NCBI GenBank assembly: GCA_031127095.1
Contig: JARIEX010000009.1
Coordinates: forward strand, 1 to 47,863
From: Gemmatimonadota bacterium
Lineage (GTDB): Bacteria; Gemmatimonadota; Gemmatimonadetes; Gemmatimonadales; Gemmatimonadaceae
DNA length: 47,863 bases
Reading direction: 5' to 3'
The translations under genes were made by a program, and so were the position numbers. Positions 29,469 through 38,282 of the stretch are shown here, one piece after another. The notes under the pieces are model-generated. The model was not told the DNA's origin, ran no database searches, and saw nothing but the letters and a program-made list of their open reading frames with translations. Numbering within the stretch: position 1 is the stretch's first letter; the number at the start of each line of letters is the position of its first letter.

Positions 29469-29496
29469 GTCAGACGGACGCGCGTCAGACGGACGC
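29469..29496. repeat. 13-bp direct repeat GTCAGACGGACGC, 15-bp period, upstream of the CsgG-like lipoprotein gene
   Basis: GTCAGACGGACGC-gc-GTCAGACGGACGC read directly; 17-44 bp upstream of the minus-strand start at 29452. Confidence 0.85.
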
Positions 29497-29606
29497 ACGA
29501 CGGAGGCGCGGCGCGTACGACCGCGCAGCCTGTTCGCTGCGAATGTGCCGTACGCCCGAGGGTGGGTCAAGCAACGAGGTGATGACGTGCCGGTCTCAGC
29601 GGTGCG

Positions 29607-30767
29607 TCAGCCGGGTGTTGATCTGGGGCGCGTGTGAATGAGCAGCGCGCCGGCCAGCGACACCACGGCGCCGACGAAGAACGGCATGGAGAGTGACGCC
29701 GCGCTCGCCACGCCGCTGGCGGCGAAGGGGCCGATCACGCGGCCCATGCTGGCCGCGCCCTGATAAGCGCCGAGCACGCTGCCGCGCTCGTGCGGGGCGG
29801 CGGCGGTGGCAACGAGTCCGCTCATGCTGGGATTGAACAGGGCGGACCCGACGCCGAAGATGCCGAGGGCGACCAGCAGGACGCCGATGGAGTGCGAGGC
29901 GGGGACACACCCCATCCCGATGGCGACGAGGACGGCGCCGGCGCGGGTGAGCGCCTGCGCGCCGAAGCGCCGCGTGAGGGGCCCGATGATACCGGCCTGC
30001 ACCACCACGGAGACCACGCCGACGAAGCCGTAGATCCACCCCAGCGTCCGCGGACCGACGCCCAGCCGGTCGGCCGTGAAGAGCGCCAGCGTGCTCTGGA
30101 AGAGGGCGACGGCGGCGACCACGATGATGGTGGCGATCAGCAGATCCCGGAGGACGGGGCGCGTGAAGAACGTGGTCATGCTCACGCGTTTCGTTGATTT
30201 CGCGCGACGTTTCTCGGGGGGGAGTGATTCCGGGAGTCGGAACAGCGTCAGGAAGAAGGCCACGAGCGAGAGCACCGCAGCACCGTAGGCCACGCGGGCA
30301 AAGCCGGCACCATTCTCGGGGTGGGCACCGGCCAGGAGGCCGCCGAGTGCGGGGCCGAGGATGAAGCCGACGCCGAACGCCGATCCGAGCAGGCCAAGCG
30401 CTTTGGGGCGATCGGCGTCGGTGGTGATGTCGGTGGTGTAGGCGTAGGCCGCCGAGATGTTGCCGGCGGCCAGTCCCGCGACGATGCGGGAGACGGCCAG
30501 CATTGCGCCGGTGGTGCTGAAGGCCAGCATCAGCGAGGCGGCGGTATTGGCCAGCAACGTGGCGAGCAGCACCGGGCGGCGGCCGATGCGATCGGAGAGG
30601 CTCCCCCAGATCGGGGCGCCCACCAGCTGTCCGAGTGAATAGAGCCCGAGGAAGAAAATGACCGAGGCCGGGGCCACGCCGACCTGTTCCGCATAGAACG
30701 GAAAGACCGGGATGATCATCCCGAACCCGATCAGATCGAGAAAGACAACGACGAAAAGTGTGAACAC
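29607..30767 (-). CDS. MFS transporter, TetA-like multidrug/drug:H+ antiporter
   Basis: MFTLFVVVFLDLIGFGMIIPVFPFYAEQVG...GAPIWGSLSDRIGRRPVLL, 12-TM MFS pattern. Confidence 0.92.
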   Translation of the reverse strand: MFTLFVVVFLDLIGFGMIIPVFPFYAEQVGVAPASVIFFLGLYSLGQLVGAPIWGSLSDRIGRRPVLLATLLANTAASLMLAFSTTGAMLAVSRIVAGLAAGNISAAYAYTTDITTDADRPKALGLLGSAFGVGFILGPALGGLLAGAHPENGAGFARVAYGAAVLSLVAFFLTLFRLPESLPPEKRRAKSTKRVSMTTFFTRPVLRDLLIATIIVVAAVALFQSTLALFTADRLGVGPRTLGWIYGFVGVVSVVVQAGIIGPLTRRFGAQALTRAGAVLVAIGMGCVPASHSIGVLLVALGIFGVGSALFNPSMSGLVATAAAPHERGSVLGAYQGAASMGRVIGPFAASGVASAASLSMPFFVGAVVSLAGALLIHTRPRSTPG

Positions 30768-30815
30768 AGGGTCTCTTGGGGTGGCTGCGCCGCGGGCGGA
30801 AGAGAAGATTGGGGG

Positions 30816-31286
30816 ATGGCCGATGCTTCTGGCAATTCAGGACCCGATACGGCGCCCGATCGGGCGGCGCGCATTCTCGACGATCTGCAGGATGCGGTGC
30901 AGCGGATGCACGTGCTGGCGCAATCGCCCCGCGTCGTGCTGGCGTCGGGTGCCCGTGATCAGGGGGCCCGGCCGATGGCGTGGCAGGCGCTGTTCGAGCG
31001 CAGCTTCGGCGTCGATCTCCCCGCGGTGTGCTACCGCGGCGCGCCGGCATCAGCGCTGCGCACGGTGCTCACCACGGGCTGCGACCAGGCACCGACGCTG
31101 GAGGACGGATGGTCGCATCCGCGGCTGCGCGAGGCGATGATGGCGGGTCCGGTAATCCAGGTGTTCCGGGTGGACCGGCTGCCGGATGCTGTGGCGCACG
31201 CCCTGCTCGGGGTGATTGTTTTTGAGGAAGACGGCCTGCAGTTGGCCGGCGTGCGGGCCCTCGTGCGCGCGCTCGGAGTTTCCTGA
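30816..31286 (+). CDS. Hypothetical protein, 156 aa
   Basis: Complete ORF between divergent MFS and the acyl-CoA synthetase; no recognisable domain. Confidence 0.55.
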   Translation: MADASGNSGPDTAPDRAARILDDLQDAVQRMHVLAQSPRVVLASGARDQGARPMAWQALFERSFGVDLPAVCYRGAPASALRTVLTTGCDQAPTLEDGWSHPRLREAMMAGPVIQVFRVDRLPDAVAHALLGVIVFEEDGLQLAGVRALVRALGVS

Positions 31287-31328
31287 CGCGCGCTTGACCG
31301 AGCGGGGGGGCGGGGTACCTTGCGCGCC

Positions 31329-32807
31329 ATGTCACTCCTTGCCCTCTACGACCGGTCGTTGCTCGGCCGCGCCGCGTCCCCCGCGCTGGACTGTCTCGAT
31401 CCATCCGGCCAGCCCCTCGCGCTGACGTTCGGTGCGCTCGAAGCGCGCAGTAACCGGATGGCGCATGCGTTGCGCGCGCGTGGCGTCACGGCGGGCGACC
31501 GGCTCGCGTTCTATCTCACGAACCGGGTCGAGATCATCGATCTCTGGCTGGCGTGTCTCAAGCTTGGCATCATCGTGGTGCCGGTGAACGTGCTGTATCG
31601 CGAGCGCGAGATCACGCACATAGTGGGCGACGCGGAACCGGTGGCGGTGGTGACCACCACCGCCCAGCAGGGCGATCTGCCGGCCAGCGCGGTGTCCTGG
31701 AGTCTCGAGGCGCTGGTCGCCGAGGCCGCGCCGCAGCCGTCCGACCGGATCGCGGTGCAGAGTGTCGCCGATACCCCGGCGGCGCTGGTGTATACCTCAG
31801 GAACGACCGGTGCCTCGAAGGGGGCGGTGCTGACGCACGGTAACTTCGCGGCGAACGCGCTGGCGCTGACCAGTGCGTGGGAGTTCACCAGCGACGACCG
31901 GTATCTCGCCGTCCTGCCCTTGTTTCATGTGCATGGCCTGGGCAACGGCCTGCATGTGTGGCTGCTGAGTGGATGTCACATGCGGCTGGCGGAGCGGTTC
32001 GAGCATGAGCACGCGGCCGAGTGGTTTGACACGTACCGTCCGACGGTGTTCTTCGGTGTGCCGACGATGTTCGTGCGGATGCTGGAGATCGCCGCGGACC
32101 GCGCGACCGCCATCGGTGCGCGCACGCGTTTGTTCGTGTCCGGGTCCGCGCCGCTGCCAGCCACGGTGCTGGAGGCGTTCCGCGAGCGTTTCGGTCACGT
32201 GATTCTCGAGCGGTACGGGATGACGGAAACGCTCATGAACGTGAGCAATCCGTACTACGGTGAGCGGCGTGCCGGGACGGTGGGCTTTCCGTTGCCGATG
32301 ACGTGTGTGCGCATCGTGGACGAAGCCGGCATCGATGTGCCGGATGGCACCAGCGGTGAGCTGTGGGTGCGCGGTCCGAACGTGTGCAACGGGTACTGGC
32401 GCCGTCCGGAGGCGACGGCGACGGCGTTTGCCGACGGCTGGTTCCGTACGGGAGATGTGGGGGTGCGCGCGGCGGACGGCTACATCACGCTAGAGGGGCG
32501 TCGCAGTGACCTGATCATCTCGGGCGGTTTCAACATTTACCCGCGTGAGATCGAAGAGCTGCTGGCCGAGGTGGCGGGGGTGATGGAGGCGGCCGTGGTC
32601 GGCGTGAAGGACGCGGTGCGCGGTGAAGTGCCGGTGGCGTACGTGGTGTGCGATGTCGCGGTGAATCTCGACGCGCTGTCGCAGCATGTGCGCTCGCAGC
32701 TGGCGTCGTTCAAGGTGCCGCGCGGCTTCGTGCGGGTGGACGCGTTGCCGCGGACGGCGCTGGGCAAGGTGCAGCGTCATCTGCTGCCGCCGTGGACGCG
32801 CGCATGA
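31329..32807 (+). CDS. matB: Acyl-CoA synthetase, probably malonyl-CoA synthetase (MatB-like)
   Basis: AMP-binding motif ALVYTSGTTGASKGAVLTHGNF, PLFHVHGLGNGLHVWLLSG, ERYGMTETLMNVSNPYYGERRAGTVG, GRRSDLIISGGFNIYPREIEE; next gene is MatC-like. Confidence 0.8.
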   Translation: MSLLALYDRSLLGRAASPALDCLDPSGQPLALTFGALEARSNRMAHALRARGVTAGDRLAFYLTNRVEIIDLWLACLKLGIIVVPVNVLYREREITHIVGDAEPVAVVTTTAQQGDLPASAVSWSLEALVAEAAPQPSDRIAVQSVADTPAALVYTSGTTGASKGAVLTHGNFAANALALTSAWEFTSDDRYLAVLPLFHVHGLGNGLHVWLLSGCHMRLAERFEHEHAAEWFDTYRPTVFFGVPTMFVRMLEIAADRATAIGARTRLFVSGSAPLPATVLEAFRERFGHVILERYGMTETLMNVSNPYYGERRAGTVGFPLPMTCVRIVDEAGIDVPDGTSGELWVRGPNVCNGYWRRPEATATAFADGWFRTGDVGVRAADGYITLEGRRSDLIISGGFNIYPREIEELLAEVAGVMEAAVVGVKDAVRGEVPVAYVVCDVAVNLDALSQHVRSQLASFKVPRGFVRVDALPRTALGKVQRHLLPPWTRA

Positions 32808-32832
32808 GGATGCCGGCGGCGCGGAGGGCGGC

Positions 32833-34077
32833 GTGAGTCCCGCCGTGCTGTCGCTGGTGGCGCTCTTGGTGGTGGTGGCCGCCAGTCTCACGTCGCGGGT
32901 GAATGTCGGGGTGCTGGCCGTGGCACTCGCGTGGCCGATCGCGCTGTTCGCGGCGGACTGGAAAGTCGAGCAGGTGATGGCGGTGTTCCCGTCGTCGCTG
33001 TTTCTCACGCTGCTGGGCGTGACGTTGCTGTTCGGGATCGCGCAGGCCAACGGGACGATGCAGGCCGTGACGCAGCATGGTGTCCGGATGCTGCGCGGCC
33101 GGTCGGCGCTGTTGCCGCCGTTCGTGTTTCTGCTGGCGTGCCTGATCTCGACCAGCGGTCCGGGCGCGATTGCCACGACCGCGCTGCTGGCACCGCTGGC
33201 GATGGGCATTGCGCACCGGGCAAAGGCTCCGATCCTGCTGATGGCGTTGATGGTCGGCAACGGCGCCAACGCTGGCAATCTCTCGCCGATCAGCGCGATC
33301 GGCGCGCTCGTGCAGACGCTGATGGCGAAGGCCGGGCTGAGTGGCCACGGCGGCGAGGTGCTCGCGATGAACTTTGTGGCGCACGCGATCGTGGCGATCG
33401 CGGCGTGGGCGATGTTCGGCGGACCCGCGATGCTGCGTCATGGGCGGGTGGACGTGGACGAGGCAAGCGCACCGCTTACCCGTGCGCACTGGACCACGCT
33501 GGCCGTCGGGGTGGCGTGGGTGAGCGCGGTGCTGCTGCTCAAGCTCAATCCCGGACTCACCGCGTTCGGCGCGGCGGCGTTGCTGGTGTTGCTGGGGATC
33601 GGTGACGATGCGGCCATGCTGAAGCAGGTGCCGTGGCCGGTGCTCGTGATGGTGTGCGGGGTGAGCGTCCTGATCGGGGTGTTGGAGAAGACCGGGGGGA
33701 TGGATCTGTTCACCAGCCTGCTCGCGCGTCTGGCCACGCCGGGGTCGGTGAACGGCGTCATCGCCGGGGTGACGGGGCTGATCTCGACGTACAGCTCGAC
33801 GTCAGGGGTGGTGTATCCCGCGTTCCTGCCGGCGGTGCCCGGGCTGGTGGCCAAGCTGGGCGGCGGCAACCCGTTGCAGATCGCCATCAGCATCAACGTG
33901 GGCGCCGCCTTGGTGGACGTGTCCCCGCTGTCCACCATCGGGGCGCTGTGTATCGCGGCGGTGCCGGCCGGGTACGACAGCCGTCAGCTGTTCCGTCAGC
34001 TGCTGCTGTGGGGATTCGCGATGACGATCGTCGGGGCGCTCTTCTGTCAGTTCGTGGTGCCGGTGTTCATCGCCTAG
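32833..34077 (+). CDS. matC: MatC-like dicarboxylate/malonate carrier
   Basis: GTG start 32833; VALLVVVAASLTSRVNVGVLAVALAWPIALFA...VFPSSLFLTLLGVTLLFGIAQANGT...LMVGNGANAGNLSPISAIG, MatC_N-like. Confidence 0.78.
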   Translation: MSPAVLSLVALLVVVAASLTSRVNVGVLAVALAWPIALFAADWKVEQVMAVFPSSLFLTLLGVTLLFGIAQANGTMQAVTQHGVRMLRGRSALLPPFVFLLACLISTSGPGAIATTALLAPLAMGIAHRAKAPILLMALMVGNGANAGNLSPISAIGALVQTLMAKAGLSGHGGEVLAMNFVAHAIVAIAAWAMFGGPAMLRHGRVDVDEASAPLTRAHWTTLAVGVAWVSAVLLLKLNPGLTAFGAAALLVLLGIGDDAAMLKQVPWPVLVMVCGVSVLIGVLEKTGGMDLFTSLLARLATPGSVNGVIAGVTGLISTYSSTSGVVYPAFLPAVPGLVAKLGGGNPLQIAISINVGAALVDVSPLSTIGALCIAAVPAGYDSRQLFRQLLLWGFAMTIVGALFCQFVVPVFIA

Positions 34078-34150
34078 CCCATGCGGCGTCGAGGATGGGG
34101 GGTCATGCCCTCGTCCCCTCGCCTTGTCGGAGGCACGCCGTAGACTTGGA

Positions 34151-34177
34151 GCACCCGGTTCCCCGTGGACCGGGTGC
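34151..34177. terminator. Hairpin between matC-like gene and first WYL regulator
   Basis: GCACCCGGT-tccccgtgg-ACCGGGTGC, 9-bp perfect stem. Confidence 0.4.
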
Positions 34178-34210
34178 GTCGTATTTCCTGACCCTCTGCC
34201 GTGCATTGCA

Positions 34211-35305
34211 ATGGCTGCCGCCGATAAACTGACCCGCTGGCTCGATCTTCTCGCGGCGCTCCTCCGCCGGCGAATGGCCGCCACGTTTGCCGAATTGCGG
34301 CAGGACGTGCCCGGATATGCCGGTGGCGCGGTTGACGAAAAGAGCGTGGGGCGCACCTTCGAGCGCGACAAGGATGAACTTCGCGCCTTCGGCGTGCCCA
34401 TTGAAACGGTGCAGGACAGCGACGGCGGTGAGTCGCGGTACCGGCTGCGGCACGACGCGTTCTACCTGCCGCTGCTGGCGCTGTGCGAATCGCGGCTGGT
34501 GCCGGAAGTGGAACTGCGCACGATTCCGCGTCCTGCGGGGATCGGCTATCAGCTGCTCCCTGTGCTCGCGATCACGCCGGACGAATGCTTGATGCTCCGG
34601 CGGGCTGCGGCGCGGGTGCGCGCGCTGGGCAACGCAACGCTCGACGACGATGCGATGCGTGCCATCCGCAAGCTGGAGCAGGATGTGGGGCTGCTGCCGA
34701 TCGGCGAGCCCTTGGTCGCGGCGGTGAAGGTGCAGGCCAGCACCTTCGACGTGCTGCGCGAGGCGCTCACGCTGCGCAAGCGCGTCACGTTTACGTACGC
34801 GGGCATGAGCGCCGCGGCGCCGGGTGAGCGCACCGTGGAGCCGTACGGCCTCGTGTTCTTAACGGGACACTGGTATCTGGTGGCGCACGATCCGGCCCGG
34901 CAGCGGCTGCGGCAGTTCCGTCTGAGTCGCGTGTCCCGTGCCCGCTGCGAGCACACGCGCAAGCAGCCCGACTATGTGATTCCGGATGACTTCGACCTCG
35001 AGCGGCATGCGGCCTCGCGCCAATCGTGGGAGCTGGGCGACGAGGACGCCGTGATGGTGGTTGTCGCGTTTCAGGGGACGTCGGGGCAGGTGCAGCAGGG
35101 GATGCAGCTGGGGCAGCCCGCCCCCGAGGACGGCCAGCGCCTCTTTTCCGTGCGCCGTCGCGATCCGTTCCTGCGCTGGTTGCTCACCTTCGGCGGCGAC
35201 GCCACCGTTGTCGCGCCGGTGGAGTGGTGCGAGCAGTGGCGTGCCCTCGTGCAGGCCACCCTGACGGCACAGCGTGCCGTGCCCGTTCGCCAGGAGGTGG
35301 CATGA
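34211..35305 (+). CDS. WYL-domain transcriptional regulator (PafB-like)
   Basis: MAAADKLTRWLDLLAALLRRRMAATFAELRQDVPGY...SVGRTFERDKDELRAFGVPIE; VEPYGLVFLTGHWYLVAHDPARQRLRQFRLSRV. Confidence 0.88.
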   Translation: MAAADKLTRWLDLLAALLRRRMAATFAELRQDVPGYAGGAVDEKSVGRTFERDKDELRAFGVPIETVQDSDGGESRYRLRHDAFYLPLLALCESRLVPEVELRTIPRPAGIGYQLLPVLAITPDECLMLRRAAARVRALGNATLDDDAMRAIRKLEQDVGLLPIGEPLVAAVKVQASTFDVLREALTLRKRVTFTYAGMSAAAPGERTVEPYGLVFLTGHWYLVAHDPARQRLRQFRLSRVSRARCEHTRKQPDYVIPDDFDLERHAASRQSWELGDEDAVMVVVAFQGTSGQVQQGMQLGQPAPEDGQRLFSVRRRDPFLRWLLTFGGDATVVAPVEWCEQWRALVQATLTAQRAVPVRQEVA

Positions 35306-36303
35306 CCAACGCTGACGACCGCCTGCAGCGTCTGCTGTTGGCGTTTCCGCTCATGGCTGACGAGCCGCGCCTGACGTTGGACCAACTGGCGGCCCGCGTG
35401 GGCACCGACGCCAAGACCCTCGCGAACGATTTCGCCTGTCTGGACCGGGACGATACGCCGGCCGGTTTTGTGGACGCGATTCAGCTGTTCGTGGGCGATC
35501 AACGCGTGTCCATGCGCTCCGCGCACTTCAAGCGGCCCATGCGACTCACGCGACCGGAGCTCGCCGCGCTCGAGCTCGGGCTCGGGATCCTGCAGCAGGA
35601 GCTCCCCGTGGACGAGCAGCATCTGGTGCGTGGCGTGCGGGAGCGATTGCGCGACACCGCGGCGCGCCCGGTGGACACGGTGGTCGATCGGCGCAAAGCC
35701 GCGGGGGAGCCGTCGGTGCGTGCGGTCGCGGTCGAGGCCGCGCGCGATGATGAATGGACGGCCGTGGCGGTGCTGCAGCGTGCGATGGAAACGCATCGGG
35801 TGGTGGAGCTGGCGTATCAGCGGCCCGACGACGCGCACCCCTCGATGCGGCGGGTGCATCCGTACGCCATGGTGCGGGCGGATGCGAACATCTACCTCGT
35901 GGCGTACTGCGAGCGCGCCGTCCAGCGGCGGGTGTTCCGTCTCGATCGCGTGACCGAAGCGGTCGAGACCGAGCAGTCGTTCGCGCGTCCGTCCGATTTT
36001 TCCGTGGACGCCGTGTTACAGCAGGGGCATGTGTTCGTGCAGGATGCCCCCGCCCCCGAGCATCTGGAGGTGCGCTACAGTGCCACGGTGGCGCGCTGGA
36101 TCGCGGAACGGGAGTCCGGGGTGGCACACCCCGACGGATCGTTCGTGGTGCGCTACCCGCTGGCCGACGAGGCGTGGGCCGTCCGCCACGTGCTCCAGTA
36201 CGGTCCCGACGCCGTGATCGTGGGGCCGGAGCGACTGCGCGAGCAACTCGAACTGGTGCTGCAACGCCTGTTGGCCCAGCTTCCGGACACACAGACCGCG
36301 TGA
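35302..36303 (+). CDS. WYL-domain transcriptional regulator (PafC-like), coupled to the preceding gene
   Basis: ATGA overlap at 35302-35305; DDRLQRLLLAFPLMADEPRLTLDQLAARVGTDAKTLANDFACL; VHPYAMVRADANIYLVAYCERAVQRRVFRLDRV. Confidence 0.87.
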   Translation: MTNADDRLQRLLLAFPLMADEPRLTLDQLAARVGTDAKTLANDFACLDRDDTPAGFVDAIQLFVGDQRVSMRSAHFKRPMRLTRPELAALELGLGILQQELPVDEQHLVRGVRERLRDTAARPVDTVVDRRKAAGEPSVRAVAVEAARDDEWTAVAVLQRAMETHRVVELAYQRPDDAHPSMRRVHPYAMVRADANIYLVAYCERAVQRRVFRLDRVTEAVETEQSFARPSDFSVDAVLQQGHVFVQDAPAPEHLEVRYSATVARWIAERESGVAHPDGSFVVRYPLADEAWAVRHVLQYGPDAVIVGPERLREQLELVLQRLLAQLPDTQTA

Positions 36304-36333
36304 CGGCCCGTACGTGGGGACGCGTGCCGCCGC

Positions 36334-36705
36334 TCAGTCGTCGTCGCGTCGGCTGGGGATGACGATCCAGCTGAGCACGGTGCTGAGCACGCTCACCAGC
36401 AGGGCACCGAGCACCGCGGCGCCGAAGCTGCTGATGTGGAACGCGATGTCGAAGCGGGCGGCGAGGGCGCTGGTGAGCAGCAGCATGCCCGCATTCAGCA
36501 CGAGCGTGAAGAGTCCCAGCGTGAGGATCTGGATCGGAAACGAAAAGAACGACAGGATCGGGCGCACCAGCGTGTTCACGACGCCGAACACCAGCGCGAG
36601 CCCGAGCAGGCCTTGCCAGTTACCGGTGTAGTCGATGCCATCGATGAACCGGGCCGCGCACCAGAGGGCGACCGCATTGACCAGAAGTCGAAGGAGCAGC
36701 GTCAT
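36334..36705 (-). CDS. 4-TM phage-holin-family membrane protein (Phage_holin_4_2 type)
   Basis: 123 aa; MTLLLRLLVNAVALWCAARFIDGIDYTGNWQGLLGLALVFGVVNTLVRPILSFFSFPIQILTLGLFTLVLNAGMLLLTS. Confidence 0.88.
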   Translation of the reverse strand: MTLLLRLLVNAVALWCAARFIDGIDYTGNWQGLLGLALVFGVVNTLVRPILSFFSFPIQILTLGLFTLVLNAGMLLLTSALAARFDIAFHISSFGAAVLGALLVSVLSTVLSWIVIPSRRDDD

Positions 36706-36713
36706 GCTGCAAC

Positions 36714-38087
36714 ATGACTGACGCGCGCCCGCCGCGCGAGGTGCGGGCGTACCGGGCGTGGGGTGCCGCACGGCATCTGGCGGGAGGCGTGCGCGATCCG
36801 GCTTTCCGCGATCTCGTCCAGCGCATCGACGGTGGCCCGTTGCACCGCTGTCCACCCGTGGTGCTGCTGGTGGATGGGGCCGAGGCGTTCCGCGTGATGA
36901 TGCAGGCCATCGATGACGCGCGCGAGGAGGTGCTGCTGGAGACCTACATCCTGCGCGACGACACGTTGGGCACCTCGGTGCAGCAGGCGCTCGTGCGCGC
37001 CGCCGCCCGCGGCCTGCGGGTGTGCGTGCTGGCCGACGCGGTGGGTTCGATCGGGACCGACGACGACTTCTGGCGGGGGCTGACCGATTACGGCGTAACC
37101 GTGCGGCTCTTTCACCGCGTGTGGCAGCATCCGCTCGAGATGCTGCGACGGGATCACCGCAAACTCCTGGTGTGCGATCGCGCACTCGCCTTTACCGGGG
37201 GCATGAACGTCGGCACGGAGTACGGGTCGTCGATCCTGCATCACGAGGGCGCGTGGCGCGACACGTTCGTGCAGGTGGAAGGGTCGGTGGCGCGTGAACT
37301 GGCGGCCGTGTTTGCCGAAGGGTGGGACCGCGCCCGCGGACCGGCGCTCCCCGGGTTGGAGTATGTGAGCTGGGCCGAGTTGGACACGACGCCGTCGCTG
37401 CAGCTGCGCGTGCGGCCCCCGGCCTTTCCGTTGCCATTCGCGCTCCCGCACGCGGTGCAGCGCCAGTTGGGGCGGCGGCGCGACCGGCGTCGTGGCCGCC
37501 TGGTGCGGCGTGTGATCGAGACGGCCACCCCCGACGATCGCGCCGTCCTCGTGCTCGACCCCCGCCCCGGTCGTGGTCAGCGCGAAATGCTCGGCGTCAT
37601 TGCCGCGCTGCTGGGCGGCGCGCGCGAGCGGTTGTGGATTACCACGCCGTACTTTGCCCCACCCACGCGCGCGCTGTCGCTGCTCACCGCGGCGGCACGC
37701 CGTGGCGTCGATGTGCGGCTGCTGCTGCCCAGCGCACGCACGGACGTGCCGATCGTGCGGCACGCGGCGCACGGCGCGTACGCCACGCTGCTGGCGGCCG
37801 GGGTACGCGTGTTCGAGTATGAACGTGCCACCCTGCACGCCAAGACAATGGTGGTGGACGGCTACGCGTCGCTGATCGGATCGTCGAATCTCGACTTCCG
37901 GTCGTTCTGGTTGAACGCCGAGTGCAACGTGCTGGTGCTCGACGGCGCGTGCGGAGCGGCCGTGGACGACACCTTCCAACAGGATCTCACCACCAGCCGT
38001 GAGATCACCGCCGCCGCGTGGCGCGCACGCACCATGCCGCACCGGCTCCTCGATGCGGTGGCGCGCGGGATGCGCTGGGCCCTCTAA
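36714..38087 (+). CDS. Phospholipase D-superfamily cardiolipin synthase
   Basis: Two HKD motifs: HRKLLVCDRALAFTGGMNVGTEY and HAKTMVVDGYASLIGSSNLDFRSF. Confidence 0.92.
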   Translation: MTDARPPREVRAYRAWGAARHLAGGVRDPAFRDLVQRIDGGPLHRCPPVVLLVDGAEAFRVMMQAIDDAREEVLLETYILRDDTLGTSVQQALVRAAARGLRVCVLADAVGSIGTDDDFWRGLTDYGVTVRLFHRVWQHPLEMLRRDHRKLLVCDRALAFTGGMNVGTEYGSSILHHEGAWRDTFVQVEGSVARELAAVFAEGWDRARGPALPGLEYVSWAELDTTPSLQLRVRPPAFPLPFALPHAVQRQLGRRRDRRRGRLVRRVIETATPDDRAVLVLDPRPGRGQREMLGVIAALLGGARERLWITTPYFAPPTRALSLLTAAARRGVDVRLLLPSARTDVPIVRHAAHGAYATLLAAGVRVFEYERATLHAKTMVVDGYASLIGSSNLDFRSFWLNAECNVLVLDGACGAAVDDTFQQDLTTSREITAAAWRARTMPHRLLDAVARGMRWAL

Positions 38088-38282
38088 AACTCGTGTGCCG
38101 GCATGTGCTGTGCGGGATTCCCCGACAGGGCGGACCGAACTCCCCGATAGAGCGCGGCCGCAGAACAGGCGACCATTGTTCCGTGCCGGTTGCTGCGCGG
38201 AACTGACTCCCTGGAGAGTCGGTGTGTCCGTGCCGATGGCACAGTCCGCCCACTGCGCCTGCTGCTCGAGGATTTTTCGGCC

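Noticed and set aside
29515-29555. Inverted repeats CGTACG...CGTACG and CGCAGC-ctgttc-GCTGCG after the MFS gene
   Set aside because: Plausible weak MFS terminator but short stems and no T-run; not strong enough to list as a feature.
36334-36705. Holin-family gene as evidence of a prophage
   Set aside because: This 4-TM family is widespread on bacterial chromosomes and no other phage genes are nearby.
38088-38282. Structured RNA/riboswitch in the 195-bp gap before the UspA gene
   Set aside because: Only short 5-bp stems (e.g. GTGCC-gat-GGCAC) and a weak CCCCGAYAG repeat; no known riboswitch architecture recognised.
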